Assembly (NCBI RefSeq): GCF_003047295.1
Contig: NZ_PZYZ01000005.1
Span: 62,001-126,000, forward strand
Direction of reading: 5' to 3'
DNA: 64,000 nt
From: Nocardioides sediminis
Lineage (GTDB): Bacteria; Actinomycetota; Actinomycetes; Propionibacteriales; Nocardioidaceae
Shown piece by piece: positions 23,702 to 32,194 of this stretch. The stretch's first letter is position 1. Every line of letters begins with the position of its first letter. Position numbers and translations under genes: made by a program. The notes under the pieces were generated by a model that saw only the letters and a program-made list of their open reading frames with translations, did not search any database and was not told the origin of the DNA.

Positions 23702-25858
23702 TCAGCGCTTGACCTTGACCTTCTTCTTCACCTCGGTCGAGCCGACCTTGCCCTTGCCGGTGAAGAAGAAGACGAGCTTGTGCTTGCCCTTCTTCAGCTT
23801 GGCGAGCGAGACCGAGCCCTTGCCCTTGGCGATCTTGGTCTTGCCGATCTTCTTGTACTTGATCTTGCCGTTGTCCTTGACCTTGACGATCTCCTTGACG
23901 ACGACCGTGCCCTTGACCTTCTTGGCCTTCACGGGCTTGGCCTTGACGGCGATGGTCGCCTTGCCGCCCTTGACCTTGAGCTTGACCTTCGGCTTGTAGC
24001 CGATCCTGGCGGTCTTGGCCGACGTGGCGGTGCCGGCGAGGCGGCCGTTCTCGGCCAGGACGCGGACGGTGAGCTTGTCACCGATCTGCGCCTTGGACGG
24101 GGTGTACGACGTGCCGGTGCCGACCACGGTCGAGCCGATCACCCACTCGTAGGAGTACTGCGTGCCGGTGACGTAGTTCCACTCGCCCTTGTCGACGGAG
24201 ATCGACTTGCCGACCCACGGGTAGCCCTTGGCCTCGGGACGCTCGGTCGCCACCAGGGCGGCCCCGAGGACCGCGTCGAGCCCGCCGGTCATCTGGCCGG
24301 GCTTGACCGTGATCTCGGTGGCGTCGGCGAAGGTCGAGTCCTTCCACCACTCCGGGACGTGGTTGCGCGAGGAGTCGGCGAACTGGACCTTGTAGGTGCC
24401 GGGGTAGAGCGAGCGCAGCTCGAAGGTGTTGTCCACCTTGGTGCCGGCGCCGGCGGTGTACTCGCCGTCCTCCGAGACCAGCAGCACGCTGCCGTCGAGG
24501 GGCGTGCCCGCGACGCCGGTGACCGATCCCTCGACGCCGCCCGCCCGCATGAGCGTGACGTCGACGCCACCGACCGGGGCGCCCGGCGCGGTGGTGACGG
24601 TGGCGGCACGGTCGTAGGAGGTGCGACCGCCGTACCACGAGCCGAAGAGCGCGAAGCCGTTGTCGTCACCCACGCCGCCCGGGCTGGCCGCGACCTTGAA
24701 CTGGTTCTCGCCGGCGACCTGGTCGAGCTCGTCGAGGACGTAGACGCCCGCACGGTTGGCCCGCGTGAACTCGACGGACTCCTCCTTGGCCGGACCGTTG
24801 GGGGTGTTGTACGCCGTGACGTAGGCGCCGACGACGGGCGCGCCCGCGTCGTCCCTGACGACCCCGGTGACCTCGACGGTCGAGGGGGCCGGGGCGGGCA
24901 GCGGGGTGAGGTTGGCGTTGATGCCGCTCACGGCCTGGTCCTTGCCGACCGTGACCGGCGTGGCCGCGGCCGCGTCGGTCACGTTGTTGTAGTACTCACC
25001 GGCGTACTCGTTGAGCGGGTCGGTGAAGCGGAGCGTGTAGCTGCCCGCCGCCAGGCCCTCGACGAGGTAGACGCCGTTCTTGTCGGTCAGGTCCGACCGG
25101 TTGCCGGTGGAGACCTGGACGTGCTCGAGCGGAGCACCGACGTCGTTGACGACCTGCCCGGTGACGGAGCCGCCCCCCGTGAGGCCGACCGCGATGTAGG
25201 TACCGGCCGGGGAGCCCGTGACGGCGTCCGCGGTCTCGAACGACGTCTTGTCGTTGTACCACTCGTCCTGGAGGCCGCTGTTGAACGGCGCCTCGACCTC
25301 GACCTTGACCGGCGCGGCGCCGACCGGGAGGTAGAACGCGCCCTTCTCGTCGGTGTTGTCCGACCACACCTGCACTCCGGAGACGGCGTCGTGCGCGACG
25401 ACGTACGCGCCTTGGAGCGGGCGACCGGCGGCGTCGTTGACGTTGCCGATGACCAGCGGGCGCTCGACGGTCCACGACTGGAGCGTCGTGTATCCGCCGC
25501 CGACCGTGACGGCGTCGGCCGTCGCGAGGTCGGCCTTGTCGCGGTAGTACTCGGAGTAGGAGCCGTCGAACGTGGAGAACTGGAACTTGTAGACGCCGTC
25601 GGGGTACGACGAGTCGAAGTGGCCGTTGGACGTGTACTCGGTGCCCACCTGGGCGAACGAGCTGTCGGCCTGCTGGGCGTAGACCTCGACGACGCCGTCC
25701 GCCGGGTTGCCCTGGGTGTCGGTCAGCTTGCCGATGATCACCGAGTCTGCCGCGTGCGCCGGCGCTGCCCCCATGCCCAGGCCGGCGGCGACGAGCGCGG
25801 TGCCCGCGACCGTCGCGATGGTGCGACGCCATGGGCGACGCGTGGTGGATCCGATCAT
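23702..25858 (-). CDS. Secreted multi-domain protein with carboxypeptidase-regulatory-like repeats
   Basis: A 718-residue protein from ATG 25858 behind GGGGA. A signal peptide with twin-arginine-like start (TTRRPWRRT, then a hydrophobic stretch and AAPAHA) ends near residue 37. At least five repeats of the CarboxypepD_reg type follow (GKLTDTQGNPADG, GNVNDAAGRPLQGAYV, GQVVNDVGAPLEHVQV, GVVRDDAGAPVVGAYV), each with a GxYxL/F core. Residues about 560-625 look like an Ig-like domain (YPWVGKSISVDKGEW). The last 100 residues are very Lys-rich (KPKVKLKVKGGKAT) and end KKVKVKR. There is no LPXTG anchor. It may bind cell-wall polymers electrostatically. Confidence 0.82.
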   Translation of the reverse strand: MIGSTTRRPWRRTIATVAGTALVAAGLGMGAAPAHAADSVIIGKLTDTQGNPADGVVEVYAQQADSSFAQVGTEYTSNGHFDSSYPDGVYKFQFSTFDGSYSEYYRDKADLATADAVTVGGGYTTLQSWTVERPLVIGNVNDAAGRPLQGAYVVAHDAVSGVQVWSDNTDEKGAFYLPVGAAPVKVEVEAPFNSGLQDEWYNDKTSFETADAVTGSPAGTYIAVGLTGGGSVTGQVVNDVGAPLEHVQVSTGNRSDLTDKNGVYLVEGLAAGSYTLRFTDPLNEYAGEYYNNVTDAAAATPVTVGKDQAVSGINANLTPLPAPAPSTVEVTGVVRDDAGAPVVGAYVTAYNTPNGPAKEESVEFTRANRAGVYVLDELDQVAGENQFKVAASPGGVGDDNGFALFGSWYGGRTSYDRAATVTTAPGAPVGGVDVTLMRAGGVEGSVTGVAGTPLDGSVLLVSEDGEYTAGAGTKVDNTFELRSLYPGTYKVQFADSSRNHVPEWWKDSTFADATEITVKPGQMTGGLDAVLGAALVATERPEAKGYPWVGKSISVDKGEWNYVTGTQYSYEWVIGSTVVGTGTSYTPSKAQIGDKLTVRVLAENGRLAGTATSAKTARIGYKPKVKLKVKGGKATIAVKAKPVKAKKVKGTVVVKEIVKVKDNGKIKYKKIGKTKIAKGKGSVSLAKLKKGKHKLVFFFTGKGKVGSTEVKKKVKVKR

Positions 25859-26003
25859 GCTTGTCCCCGTTTCGAGTGGTGAGTGAAGACACCGCACGAG
25901 GACACGACGGGTCACCCCGGCTCACTGGCCCCCGCGCGTGAGTCAAGCGGATCCTGACGTCCCGGACCTCGGATTGCAACCACCACCCGCCGAGACCTGC
26001 CGG

Positions 26004-26303
26004 TCAGCCGCCGGCGAAGGGCGGGAGGAGCTCGACGACGTCCCCCGGCTGCACCACGACCTCGGCCGGGTCCTTCGAGCGGACCGGCTGTTCGCCGACG
26101 AGCACCGAGCAGACGCCGACCACCCGCTCGACGTCCGAGCCCGGGTGCGCGGCGACCACGCGGCGTACGACCTCGGCGAGGGTGACGGGCCCGTCGACGG
26201 GGATCTGCTCGCTCGCGACGCCCACGGCGGCGCGGGCGGCCGCCCAGTAGTGCACGGTCACTGCCGTCTCACGCTGGTCCGATCGATCCACCCGGGCGTC
26301 CAT
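26004..26303 (-). CDS. MoaD/ThiS-family sulfur-carrier protein
   Basis: A 99-residue beta-grasp protein from ATG 26303 behind GGGAAGGA. The C-terminus LLPPFAGG ends in the Gly-Gly that is adenylated and thiocarboxylated in MoaD and Thi[16 protein letters not shown] and [14 protein letters not shown] are typical. With a rhodanese, DUF1416 and thioredoxin nearby it may take part in a sulfur-transfer route other than molybdopterin synthesis; no moaE or thiG is in the window. It is divergent from glnR with 44 bases between starts. Confidence 0.85.
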   Translation of the reverse strand: MDARVDRSDQRETAVTVHYWAAARAAVGVASEQIPVDGPVTLAEVVRRVVAAHPGSDVERVVGVCSVLVGEQPVRSKDPAEVVVQPGDVVELLPPFAGG

Positions 26304-26347
26304 GTCTCGATATCCTTCCCTATCCGCCCCACCCGGAGGAGACGGCC

Positions 26348-27079
26348 ATGAGCACACTGCTGCTGCTGACGAGCGCACTGCAGCCCTCGGCCGAGGTGCT
26401 GCCCGCCCTGTCGCTGCTGGGCCACTCCGTCCGCATCCTCCCCTCCGAGGGCAGCGCCCTCCTCGAGGCACCCGAGGCCGACCTCCTCCTCGTCGACGGC
26501 CGCCAGGAGCTCGCCCACGCGCGCGACCTGTGCCGGCTGATCCGCACCACCGGCACCGACGTCCCCGTGCTGCTCGTGGTCACCGAGGGCGGGCTCGCCG
26601 TCGTCGCGCACGACTGGGCGATGGACGACGTCGTGCTGCACACCTGCGGTCCCGCCGAGCTCGAGGCGCGCATCCGGCTCGCCATCGGCCGCCTCACCGC
26701 ACAGCGCGAGGCCGACGACCCGGCCGCCCACGTGATCCGCACCGGCGAGGTCGTCGTCGACGACGCGACGTACACCGCCAAGGTCAGCGGGCGCCCCCTC
26801 GACCTGACCTACAAGGAGTTCGAGCTCCTCAAGTTCCTCGCCCAGCACCCCGGGCGCGTCTTCACCCGCCAGCAGCTGCTGCAGGAGGTGTGGGGCTACG
26901 ACTACTTCGGCGGCACCCGCACCGTCGACGTCCACGTGCGCCGCCTGCGCGCCAAGCTGGGCCCGGAGAACGAGCACTTCATCGGCACCGTCCGCAACGT
27001 CGGCTACCGCTTCGTGCTGCCGACCAAGGACCGCGAGCCCGCCGCCGTCGACGCGGCCGAGGAGACCTCGGACGCCTGA
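26348..27079 (+). CDS. glnR: GlnR-type OmpR-family nitrogen regulator
   Basis: A 243-residue response-regulator-like protein. The N-terminus [21 protein letters not shown] and the segment [10 protein letters not shown] are characteristic of actinobacterial GlnR; the receiver lacks the full acidic pocket, as in known GlnR proteins, which act without a partner kinase. The C-terminal winged helix contains [19 protein letters not shown] and [16 protein letters not shown] (recognition helix). GlnR controls ammonium and nitrate assimilation genes. The ATG follows GGAGGAG. The mycobacterial homologue Rv0818 also lies between the sulfur block and mshD. Confidence 0.92.
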   Translation: MSTLLLLTSALQPSAEVLPALSLLGHSVRILPSEGSALLEAPEADLLLVDGRQELAHARDLCRLIRTTGTDVPVLLVVTEGGLAVVAHDWAMDDVVLHTCGPAELEARIRLAIGRLTAQREADDPAAHVIRTGEVVVDDATYTAKVSGRPLDLTYKEFELLKFLAQHPGRVFTRQQLLQEVWGYDYFGGTRTVDVHVRRLRAKLGPENEHFIGTVRNVGYRFVLPTKDREPAAVDAAEETSDA

Positions 27080-27104
27080 GCGCCACGCGGGGTGCGGCGC
27101 CGGC

Positions 27105-28991
27105 TCAGCTCAAGGCCATGCGCCCCTGGTTGAACCGCGCCAGCGCCTCGAACAGCTCTCCCGCCAGACCGTCCGGATACACCCTCACGTCGATCGGTCG
27201 GCCACTCGTCCTCCGCACGACGACTCGCGGGGACACGCCGTCGACGTAGCGCACGCCCACGACGTCGTCCCAGGGGATCATCTGCACCGAGGAGTCCGCG
27301 AGCAGCTGCGTGCCCGTGACCCCCAGCGCGTGGGCGAGCACGTGGCGGACGTCCTTGCGCAGCCCGATCGGAGGCACGCTCACCCACTCGGGGAACCGGA
27401 TCTTCCGGACGCCGATGCCGGCGTCGGTGACGTAGAGGACGGGGTAGTGGCCACGCCGGCCGGGACGGTTGACCGCCACGGCGTACACCTCCGGACCGGC
27501 CGGTCCGACGAAGGTGGCCGAGATGCCGGGACGCCAGGTGCGGGACACCCCCTCGTCCACGAGCACGCCGAGCAGCCACTCCGCCGCCGCTGGATCGCCG
27601 ACGACGCCACCGACGAGCGCGGCGACCTCGATCTCCGACCCGCTCTCGTCGACGAGGACGTCCACGCGGTCCCAGCACAGCTGGTAACGGGCAGCCCCGG
27701 TCGACAGCAGGGCCGCCGCCACCACCACGCCCAGGACCTCCTGCACCGCCGTGCTCCGGACCTCGGCGGAGGCGTCCGCACCGACCAGGATCGCGGCGAC
27801 GTCGTCGTGGCGGCCGTGCGAGACCAGCGCCAGCACCTCGCTCAGGTCCGCGATCCCGGACCCCAGCGCGTCGAACACGGTCATGACCCAGGCAGCTCTC
27901 TCCTCGGTGCGTCGGGCCCATCCGTGGCTGATCGCCTGCTCCCACGGCACGGGCAGCAGCCCGGACTGAGCGAACACGTCGGCCTCGACCCGGGACACGG
28001 CCGCCTCGGGGTCCGTCAGGACCGTCAGGGCCGGCACCGCCGCATCCTGCTCGCGCGGGTCGGCCATCGACTCGAGACGCTCGATGCGCACTCGCGTGGG
28101 CGGATGGGTGTCGTACGGGGAGGAGGCGTGCTCGGGCATCGTGGCGCGGACGTGCTCCCACTCCGCGAGACGGCCGGGCGCGCGGCACAGGGCGTCGAAA
28201 CCCTCGAAGAACCCATCAGGTCGCAGGGCGAGCGGCTCGCCGACGGCGGCGTAGTCGCGCACGAAGCAGGCGAACGCCGTCGAGACGACCTCCACCTCCC
28301 GCAGCGCGCTGATCCCGACCTCGGTGCCGAAGAGCTGGGCCGCCCACTGGTCGGCATCGAGCTCCTGCTGCCTGGACATGCTGTGGGTGAGCCTGGAGTA
28401 GCAGCGTCCGTACGCGGCGAGCAACCGCCCGACGAGGTTCTTGGGGCCAAGCACGGTGACCATCTCGGAGATGGCTGCGAGCCCCCGGTAGGCAACGGGA
28501 CCGAGCGCGGTGTGCCGCTCGCTGTAGTGACCCATCTCGTGGGCGAGCACCCACTCGAGCTCGCGGACGGTCAGGCACTGCAGCAGCGGCACGCCGACGT
28601 AGAGGCGCCGCTTCCCCGCCACCAGGCCCAACCACCGAGTCTCCTCCGACACGGCCGCGTTGGCGTCGGCGACCAGCCGGATCTCGTCCGGCTGCCGGGT
28701 CTGCACCCGATCGGCGATCTCCTCGACCATGCGCCACAGCTCGGGCTGCTGCTGCCGCCCGACCACGCTGCCGGGCGCGGGGTCCTGACGCGCGCGCAGG
28801 AGCGGCAGGAGTCCGTACCCGACGCCGAAGACCGTCGGGATCACGACCCAGCCGATCAGCTGTGCCAGGGGCGACCGGGTCGCCAGCGCCCACACCAGCG
28901 AGCCCAGCGCCGCCACCAGGACGGTCGAGGACAGCACCACCAGCCCTACGAGCAGGCCCACCGCCAACAGCGCGCGCAGCCGGATCCTCAT
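27105..28991 (-). CDS. M48-family membrane metallopeptidase
   Basis: With the ATG at 28991 the protein has 628 residues; an ATG at 29027 would add 12 but lacks a ribosome site. Two membrane helices lie at 7-35 and 45-66. The zinc motif HEMGH is at 151-155 in LEWVLAHEMGHYSERH, and the third ligand probably in RQQELDADQWAAQ near 230. The 300-residue C-terminal region after THPPTRVRIERLE has no assigned domain and ends in a possible PH-like beta domain (VVGVRYVDGVSPRVVVRR). The role is presumably membrane-protein quality control. Nothing in the context explains it. Confidence 0.85.
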   Translation of the reverse strand: MRIRLRALLAVGLLVGLVVLSSTVLVAALGSLVWALATRSPLAQLIGWVVIPTVFGVGYGLLPLLRARQDPAPGSVVGRQQQPELWRMVEEIADRVQTRQPDEIRLVADANAAVSEETRWLGLVAGKRRLYVGVPLLQCLTVRELEWVLAHEMGHYSERHTALGPVAYRGLAAISEMVTVLGPKNLVGRLLAAYGRCYSRLTHSMSRQQELDADQWAAQLFGTEVGISALREVEVVSTAFACFVRDYAAVGEPLALRPDGFFEGFDALCRAPGRLAEWEHVRATMPEHASSPYDTHPPTRVRIERLESMADPREQDAAVPALTVLTDPEAAVSRVEADVFAQSGLLPVPWEQAISHGWARRTEERAAWVMTVFDALGSGIADLSEVLALVSHGRHDDVAAILVGADASAEVRSTAVQEVLGVVVAAALLSTGAARYQLCWDRVDVLVDESGSEIEVAALVGGVVGDPAAAEWLLGVLVDEGVSRTWRPGISATFVGPAGPEVYAVAVNRPGRRGHYPVLYVTDAGIGVRKIRFPEWVSVPPIGLRKDVRHVLAHALGVTGTQLLADSSVQMIPWDDVVGVRYVDGVSPRVVVRRTSGRPIDVRVYPDGLAGELFEALARFNQGRMALS

Positions 28992-29081
28992 CTCGCCCCC
29001 ACGGTCAATCCCAGCGAACCCGGCCATCGTGACTCACCGGGCCGGTCCCGCGCTGAGGTTTCGACGAATCGTCGGATGTGG

Positions 29082-29894
29082 TCAGCCGCGCGCGTACATC
29101 ACGTGGGTGTCGGTGTCGGCGTGCGTGAAGCCGAGCCGCGAGTACGTCGCCAGCGCGGCCGTGTTGTCCGACTCGACGTAGAGCAGGACCTCCTCCACCC
29201 CCCGGTCGTGCAGGTGGTGCAGGCCGGCCAGGGTCAGCGCGCGACCGAGGCCGCGGCCCTGGGCGGCGGGGTCGATGCCGACGACGTAGACCTCGCCGAG
29301 CCGCGCGTCGTGCTGCTTGGTCCAGTGGAAGCCGAGCATCCGGTCGCCCTCGGTGGCCACCAGCAGTCCCTCGGGGTCCCACCACGGCTCCGCCATCCGG
29401 GCGGCGAGACCGGCCTCGTCGAGGGCGCCCTGCTCGGGGTGCTGGGCGAAGGCGGCCGCGTTGACCCGCAACAGCTCCGCCTCGTCACCGTCCCGGAAGG
29501 GCCGGATCCGCGGGTCGTCGAGCTCCGGCAGCGGGTCGGCCGCCGGGCGCCGCATGACCCACAGGTCCCGCACCCGCTCGAAGCCGTGCGCGGACGCCAG
29601 CCGGGCCGCGGCCGGGTGGTTGCCGTGCGACCACGCGGTGGCGGGGCCCTCGACGATGGCCAGCGCGGCGGCCCCGATGCCTTGGCGACGGTGGTCGGGG
29701 TGGATCACGAGGTGCACCTCCTCGCCACGGCGGAGCAGGAAGCCGGTGGGCCGGACGATGTCCACGACGCCGTCGCGCTTCTCGGGCCACTTCCCCGAGC
29801 GCAGCCACAGCCAGGTGGCCTCGTCGAGCGGTGCCACCCCGTCGGCGGCCTCGGCCGCGGCGGCCACCCGCTCGACGTGCTCCAGCAGGCTCAC
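29082..29894 (-). CDS. mshD: Mycothiol synthase
   Basis: A 270-residue protein with two GNAT domains. The first has LVIHPDHRRQGIGAAAL near 62-78; the second has VYVVGIDPAAQGRGLGRAL near 205-223 and ends LGFTHADTDTHVMY. MshD acetylates the cysteinyl amine of Cys-GlcN-Ins as the last step of mycothiol synthesis; the N-terminal GNAT half is catalytically inactive in the mycobacterial enzyme. It is shorter at the N-terminus than the roughly 300-residue mycobacterial protein. GTG 29894 overlaps the ygfZ stop (GTGA), so it ends a four-gene operon. The ArsC encoded at 59207 may use mycothiol. Confidence 0.9.
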   Translation of the reverse strand: MSLLEHVERVAAAAEAADGVAPLDEATWLWLRSGKWPEKRDGVVDIVRPTGFLLRRGEEVHLVIHPDHRRQGIGAAALAIVEGPATAWSHGNHPAAARLASAHGFERVRDLWVMRRPAADPLPELDDPRIRPFRDGDEAELLRVNAAAFAQHPEQGALDEAGLAARMAEPWWDPEGLLVATEGDRMLGFHWTKQHDARLGEVYVVGIDPAAQGRGLGRALTLAGLHHLHDRGVEEVLLYVESDNTAALATYSRLGFTHADTDTHVMYARG

Positions 29895-30835
29895 AGCTGC
29901 GGTCGGACGTGCAGCCCGACCTCGGGGTCGACGACGACCTCCTGGCCGGCCGGCATCCCGTCGACGACGAGCTCGGCGTCGACGGGCACGTTGCGCTTGA
30001 GCAGCGCCAGGCCGATGGGGCCGAGCTCGTGGTGGCGGGCGCTGGAGCCGACGAAGCCCACGGGACGCTCGGAGCCGGGCACGGTCACCGGGCTGCCGGC
30101 CGCCGGCAGGCGGTTCTCCGAGCCGTCGAGGTGCAGCAGCGTGAGCCGGCGCGGCGGGCGGCCCAGCGTGTGGACGCGGGCGACCGTCTCCTGCCCGCGG
30201 TAGCAGCCCTTGTCCAGGTGCACGGCCGGACCGATCCAGCCCACCTCGTTGGGGATGGTGCGGTGGTCGGTGTCGATCCCGAACCGGGGCTCGCCGCGCT
30301 CGATCCGCAGCGCCTCGAAGGCCCACAGGCCGGCGGCGGGGCCGGCCGCGGCGGCGTACTCCTCCAGGCGCGTGCGGGGCACGAGGTCGTACGTCGCGCC
30401 CTCGGCCGTCGGCCGCCACGCGACGGCCACGTCGTCGGTGACCAGAGTGACCTCGACGCGCATCATGAAGCGCATCCGGTCCAGCCACTCGGCCAGGGCC
30501 TGGCCGGCGCCGGGCTCGGTGTGGGCGACGAAGGCGGTCCCGTCGTCGACGCCGGTGAAGGCGTGCTCGACGTGCCCCTGCGGGCTGAGCACGAGGGCCT
30601 GCGTCCACACCCCGGGCGCGAGGCCCTCGAAGTACTGCGTGGTCAGCGAGTGCAGCCAGGTCAGCCGGTCCGGCCCCTCGATGCGTACGACGTCGCGGTG
30701 CGAGAGGTCGACGAAGCCGTCGCCGGACACCAGCGTGCGCTGCTCGCCGTGGAAGGAGCCGTAGTGGGCCGCCACCGGGGCGTCGATGCCGTCGCCGGCG
30801 ACGGCGCCGGGGAGGCCGAGGAGCGGGGAGGTCAT
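29891..30835 (-). CDS. ygfZ: YgfZ/GcvT-domain tetrahydrofolate-binding protein
   Basis: A 314-residue aminomethyltransferase-fold protein with the YgfZ signature DKGCYRGQETVAR near residue 218 (the cysteine is essential in E. coli YgfZ). The N-terminal part VDLSHRDVVRIEGPDRLTWL is the usual GcvT-like start. YgfZ uses folate to help maturation or repair of iron-sulfur clusters. The ATG is in an ATGA overlap with the Fur gene and its stop overlaps mshD, so all are translated from one message. Confidence 0.92.
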   Translation of the reverse strand: MTSPLLGLPGAVAGDGIDAPVAAHYGSFHGEQRTLVSGDGFVDLSHRDVVRIEGPDRLTWLHSLTTQYFEGLAPGVWTQALVLSPQGHVEHAFTGVDDGTAFVAHTEPGAGQALAEWLDRMRFMMRVEVTLVTDDVAVAWRPTAEGATYDLVPRTRLEEYAAAAGPAAGLWAFEALRIERGEPRFGIDTDHRTIPNEVGWIGPAVHLDKGCYRGQETVARVHTLGRPPRRLTLLHLDGSENRLPAAGSPVTVPGSERPVGFVGSSARHHELGPIGLALLKRNVPVDAELVVDGMPAGQEVVVDPEVGLHVRPQL

Positions 30836-31260
30836 GCGGTGTCTCCAGACGGTGAGGGGCAGTCGGTGCAGCGGCCGAAGATCGCCAGGTGGCCCAGGTC
30901 GACCTCGAAGTCGTGCTCGCGGCGCAGGGCCTCGAGCAGCGCGGACGCCACGTCAGGGTCAACGGAGCGGACGCGGTGGCAATTCCGGCAGACCAGGTGG
31001 AAGTGCTCGGGGCCGCGCGTCGAGTGGTAGGTCGGGGCGCGGTCGCTCAGGTGCGTGTGCCGGACGAGCCCGAGCTCCTCGAGCACCTCCAGGGTGCGGT
31101 AGACGGTCGAGGCGTTGACCGCGCTGGCGCTGGAGCGGACCGCCGCGAGGACCTCGTCGGGGGTCGCGTGGCCCAGCTCCTCGACCGCGCGGAGGATCAG
31201 CTGCCGCTGGGGGGTCAGCCGGTAGCCGCTCCCCCGGAGCCGTTCCGCGAGGTCGTCCAT
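30832..31260 (-). CDS. Fur-family metalloregulator
   Basis: A 142-residue protein with an N-terminal winged helix (YRLTPQRQLILRAVEELGH, NASTVYRTLEVLEELGLV) and a C-terminal dimerisation domain with HFHLVCRNC and CTDC, the two CxxC zinc sites. The regulatory-site ligand segment is HTHLSDRAPTYH. It could be a Fur, Zur or PerR-like protein; sequence alone does not decide. It lies between the FABP-like gene (3 bases upstream) and ygfZ (ATGA overlap). Confidence 0.9.
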   Translation of the reverse strand: MDDLAERLRGSGYRLTPQRQLILRAVEELGHATPDEVLAAVRSSASAVNASTVYRTLEVLEELGLVRHTHLSDRAPTYHSTRGPEHFHLVCRNCHRVRSVDPDVASALLEALRREHDFEVDLGHLAIFGRCTDCPSPSGDTA

Positions 31261-31263
31261 GGC

Positions 31264-31758
31264 TCAGGCCCTCTTGAGCCGCGCCCACAGGTGGGGCTGG
31301 AGGTCCTGGCCGACCGCGGCCATGTCGTAGGCGTAGAGCAGGTCGCCGTCGACGTTGCCGTACATCCGGGACCCGCCGACGACCTCCTTGGCCGTCTCGG
31401 TGTAGCCGACGCCCGCGGTGTGCAGCTCGATCTTGCCGCCCTCCGCGGCGCCGTACCAGATCTCGGAGAAGCCGATGTTGTGGGCGAGCACCAGCTCGAC
31501 CTTGCCCGGCTCGGGGCACCGCAGGAAGCCGGACTCCATGGCGGCCTCGCGCACGAGCTCGCCCTCGTCGTCGATGATCCACGAGCGCGACATGTAGTGG
31601 AAGAACGGGCGGCCGTCGTGGGTGAAGATCAGCTCCTGGCCGAACTGGAACTTCTCGATCGTGGAGTAGTCGCCGTGGCCGTTGCCGCGCCACGTGCCCA
31701 GCAGCCAGGCGACCGGGCCGCAGTTGGGGTGCAGGTTGTCGGGGAGCTCGAAGGGCAT
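31264..31758 (-). CDS. FABP-like beta-barrel protein (nitrobindin family)
   Basis: A 164-residue protein of the DUF1794/nitrobindin group: LLGTWRGNGHGDY near residue 20 is the GxWxGxG signature, and the C-terminal half forms alternating beta-strands (IELHTAGVGYTETAKEVVGG). The Rv0813c homologue of M. tuberculosis has this barrel; nitrobindins bind heme through a C-terminal histidine, here possibly in LQPHLWARLK. The ATG at 31758 lies 7 bases after TAGACT, so translation is probably leaderless. It heads the operon with fur, ygfZ and mshD. Confidence 0.87.
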   Translation of the reverse strand: MPFELPDNLHPNCGPVAWLLGTWRGNGHGDYSTIEKFQFGQELIFTHDGRPFFHYMSRSWIIDDEGELVREAAMESGFLRCPEPGKVELVLAHNIGFSEIWYGAAEGGKIELHTAGVGYTETAKEVVGGSRMYGNVDGDLLYAYDMAAVGQDLQPHLWARLKRA

Positions 31759-31765
31759 GGGGTCG

Positions 31766-31775
31766 AGTCTAGGGT
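31766..31775. promoter_or_regulatory. Two overlapping divergent leaderless -10 boxes
   Basis: Minus strand: TAGACT (31771-31766), 7 bases, ATG at 31758. Plus strand: TAGGGT (31770-31775), 6 bases, ATG at 31782. The two TANNNT boxes share the bases at 31770-31771 within a 23-base gap between opposite start codons. Neither gene has a Shine-Dalgarno site. RNA polymerase cannot open both at once, so the promoters should exclude each other. Confidence 0.65.
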
Positions 31776-31781
31776 GAGGCC

Positions 31782-32144
31782 ATGCCCCGCTCACTGGTCG
31801 TCAAGCTCACCTGCGGGGCGGAGGACCCCGAGCGCGCCAACCAGGCGTTCACGGTCGCCGCGGCCGCGGCGGTGTCCGGCGCCGACGTCTCGCTCTGGCT
31901 GACCGGCGACTCCGCCTGGTTCGCCGTGCCCGGGCGGGCCGAGGTCTTCGACCTGCCCCTGGCGACGCCGCTCGCCGACCTGCGCGGCGCCGTGCTGGCG
32001 CTCGGTCGGATCACGGTCTGCTCGCAGTGCGCGGCGCGCCGCGGGCTCGAGGAGTCCGAGCTGGTGGAGGGCATCACCATCGCCGGGGCCGCGGCCTTCG
32101 CCGAGGAGGTCCTCGCCGAGGGCGTGCAGGCACTGGTCTACTGA
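31782..32144 (+). CDS. DsrE-family protein
   Basis: A 120-residue protein with the DsrE/TusD-like fold: [19 protein letters not shown] at the start, [13 protein letters not shown] in the middle, and a cysteine pair in [18 protein letters not shown] near residue 78-81. The last segment [19 protein letters not shown] is typical. In TusD/DsrE the conserved cysteine carries sulfane sulfur, so it may serve the sulfur-transfer proteins encoded nearby. It is expressed from a predicted leaderless promoter divergent from the FABP-like gene. Confidence 0.82.
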   Translation: MPRSLVVKLTCGAEDPERANQAFTVAAAAAVSGADVSLWLTGDSAWFAVPGRAEVFDLPLATPLADLRGAVLALGRITVCSQCAARRGLEESELVEGITIAGAAAFAEEVLAEGVQALVY

Positions 32145-32194
32145 CCTCCTCGCGCGACACCCGCCGTTCACGATCCGGTGCCACACTGATTTCC

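Noticed and set aside
23627-25882. 751-codon plus-strand open frame
   Set aside because: It is antisense to the repeat-containing surface protein, whose signal peptide, repeats and ribosome site are convincing; the plus frame is low-complexity.
27330-30203. 957-codon plus-strand open frame
   Set aside because: It runs antisense through the M48 peptidase and mshD, has no domain pattern and the Asp/Gly/Arg/Val-rich composition of third-position GC shadows.
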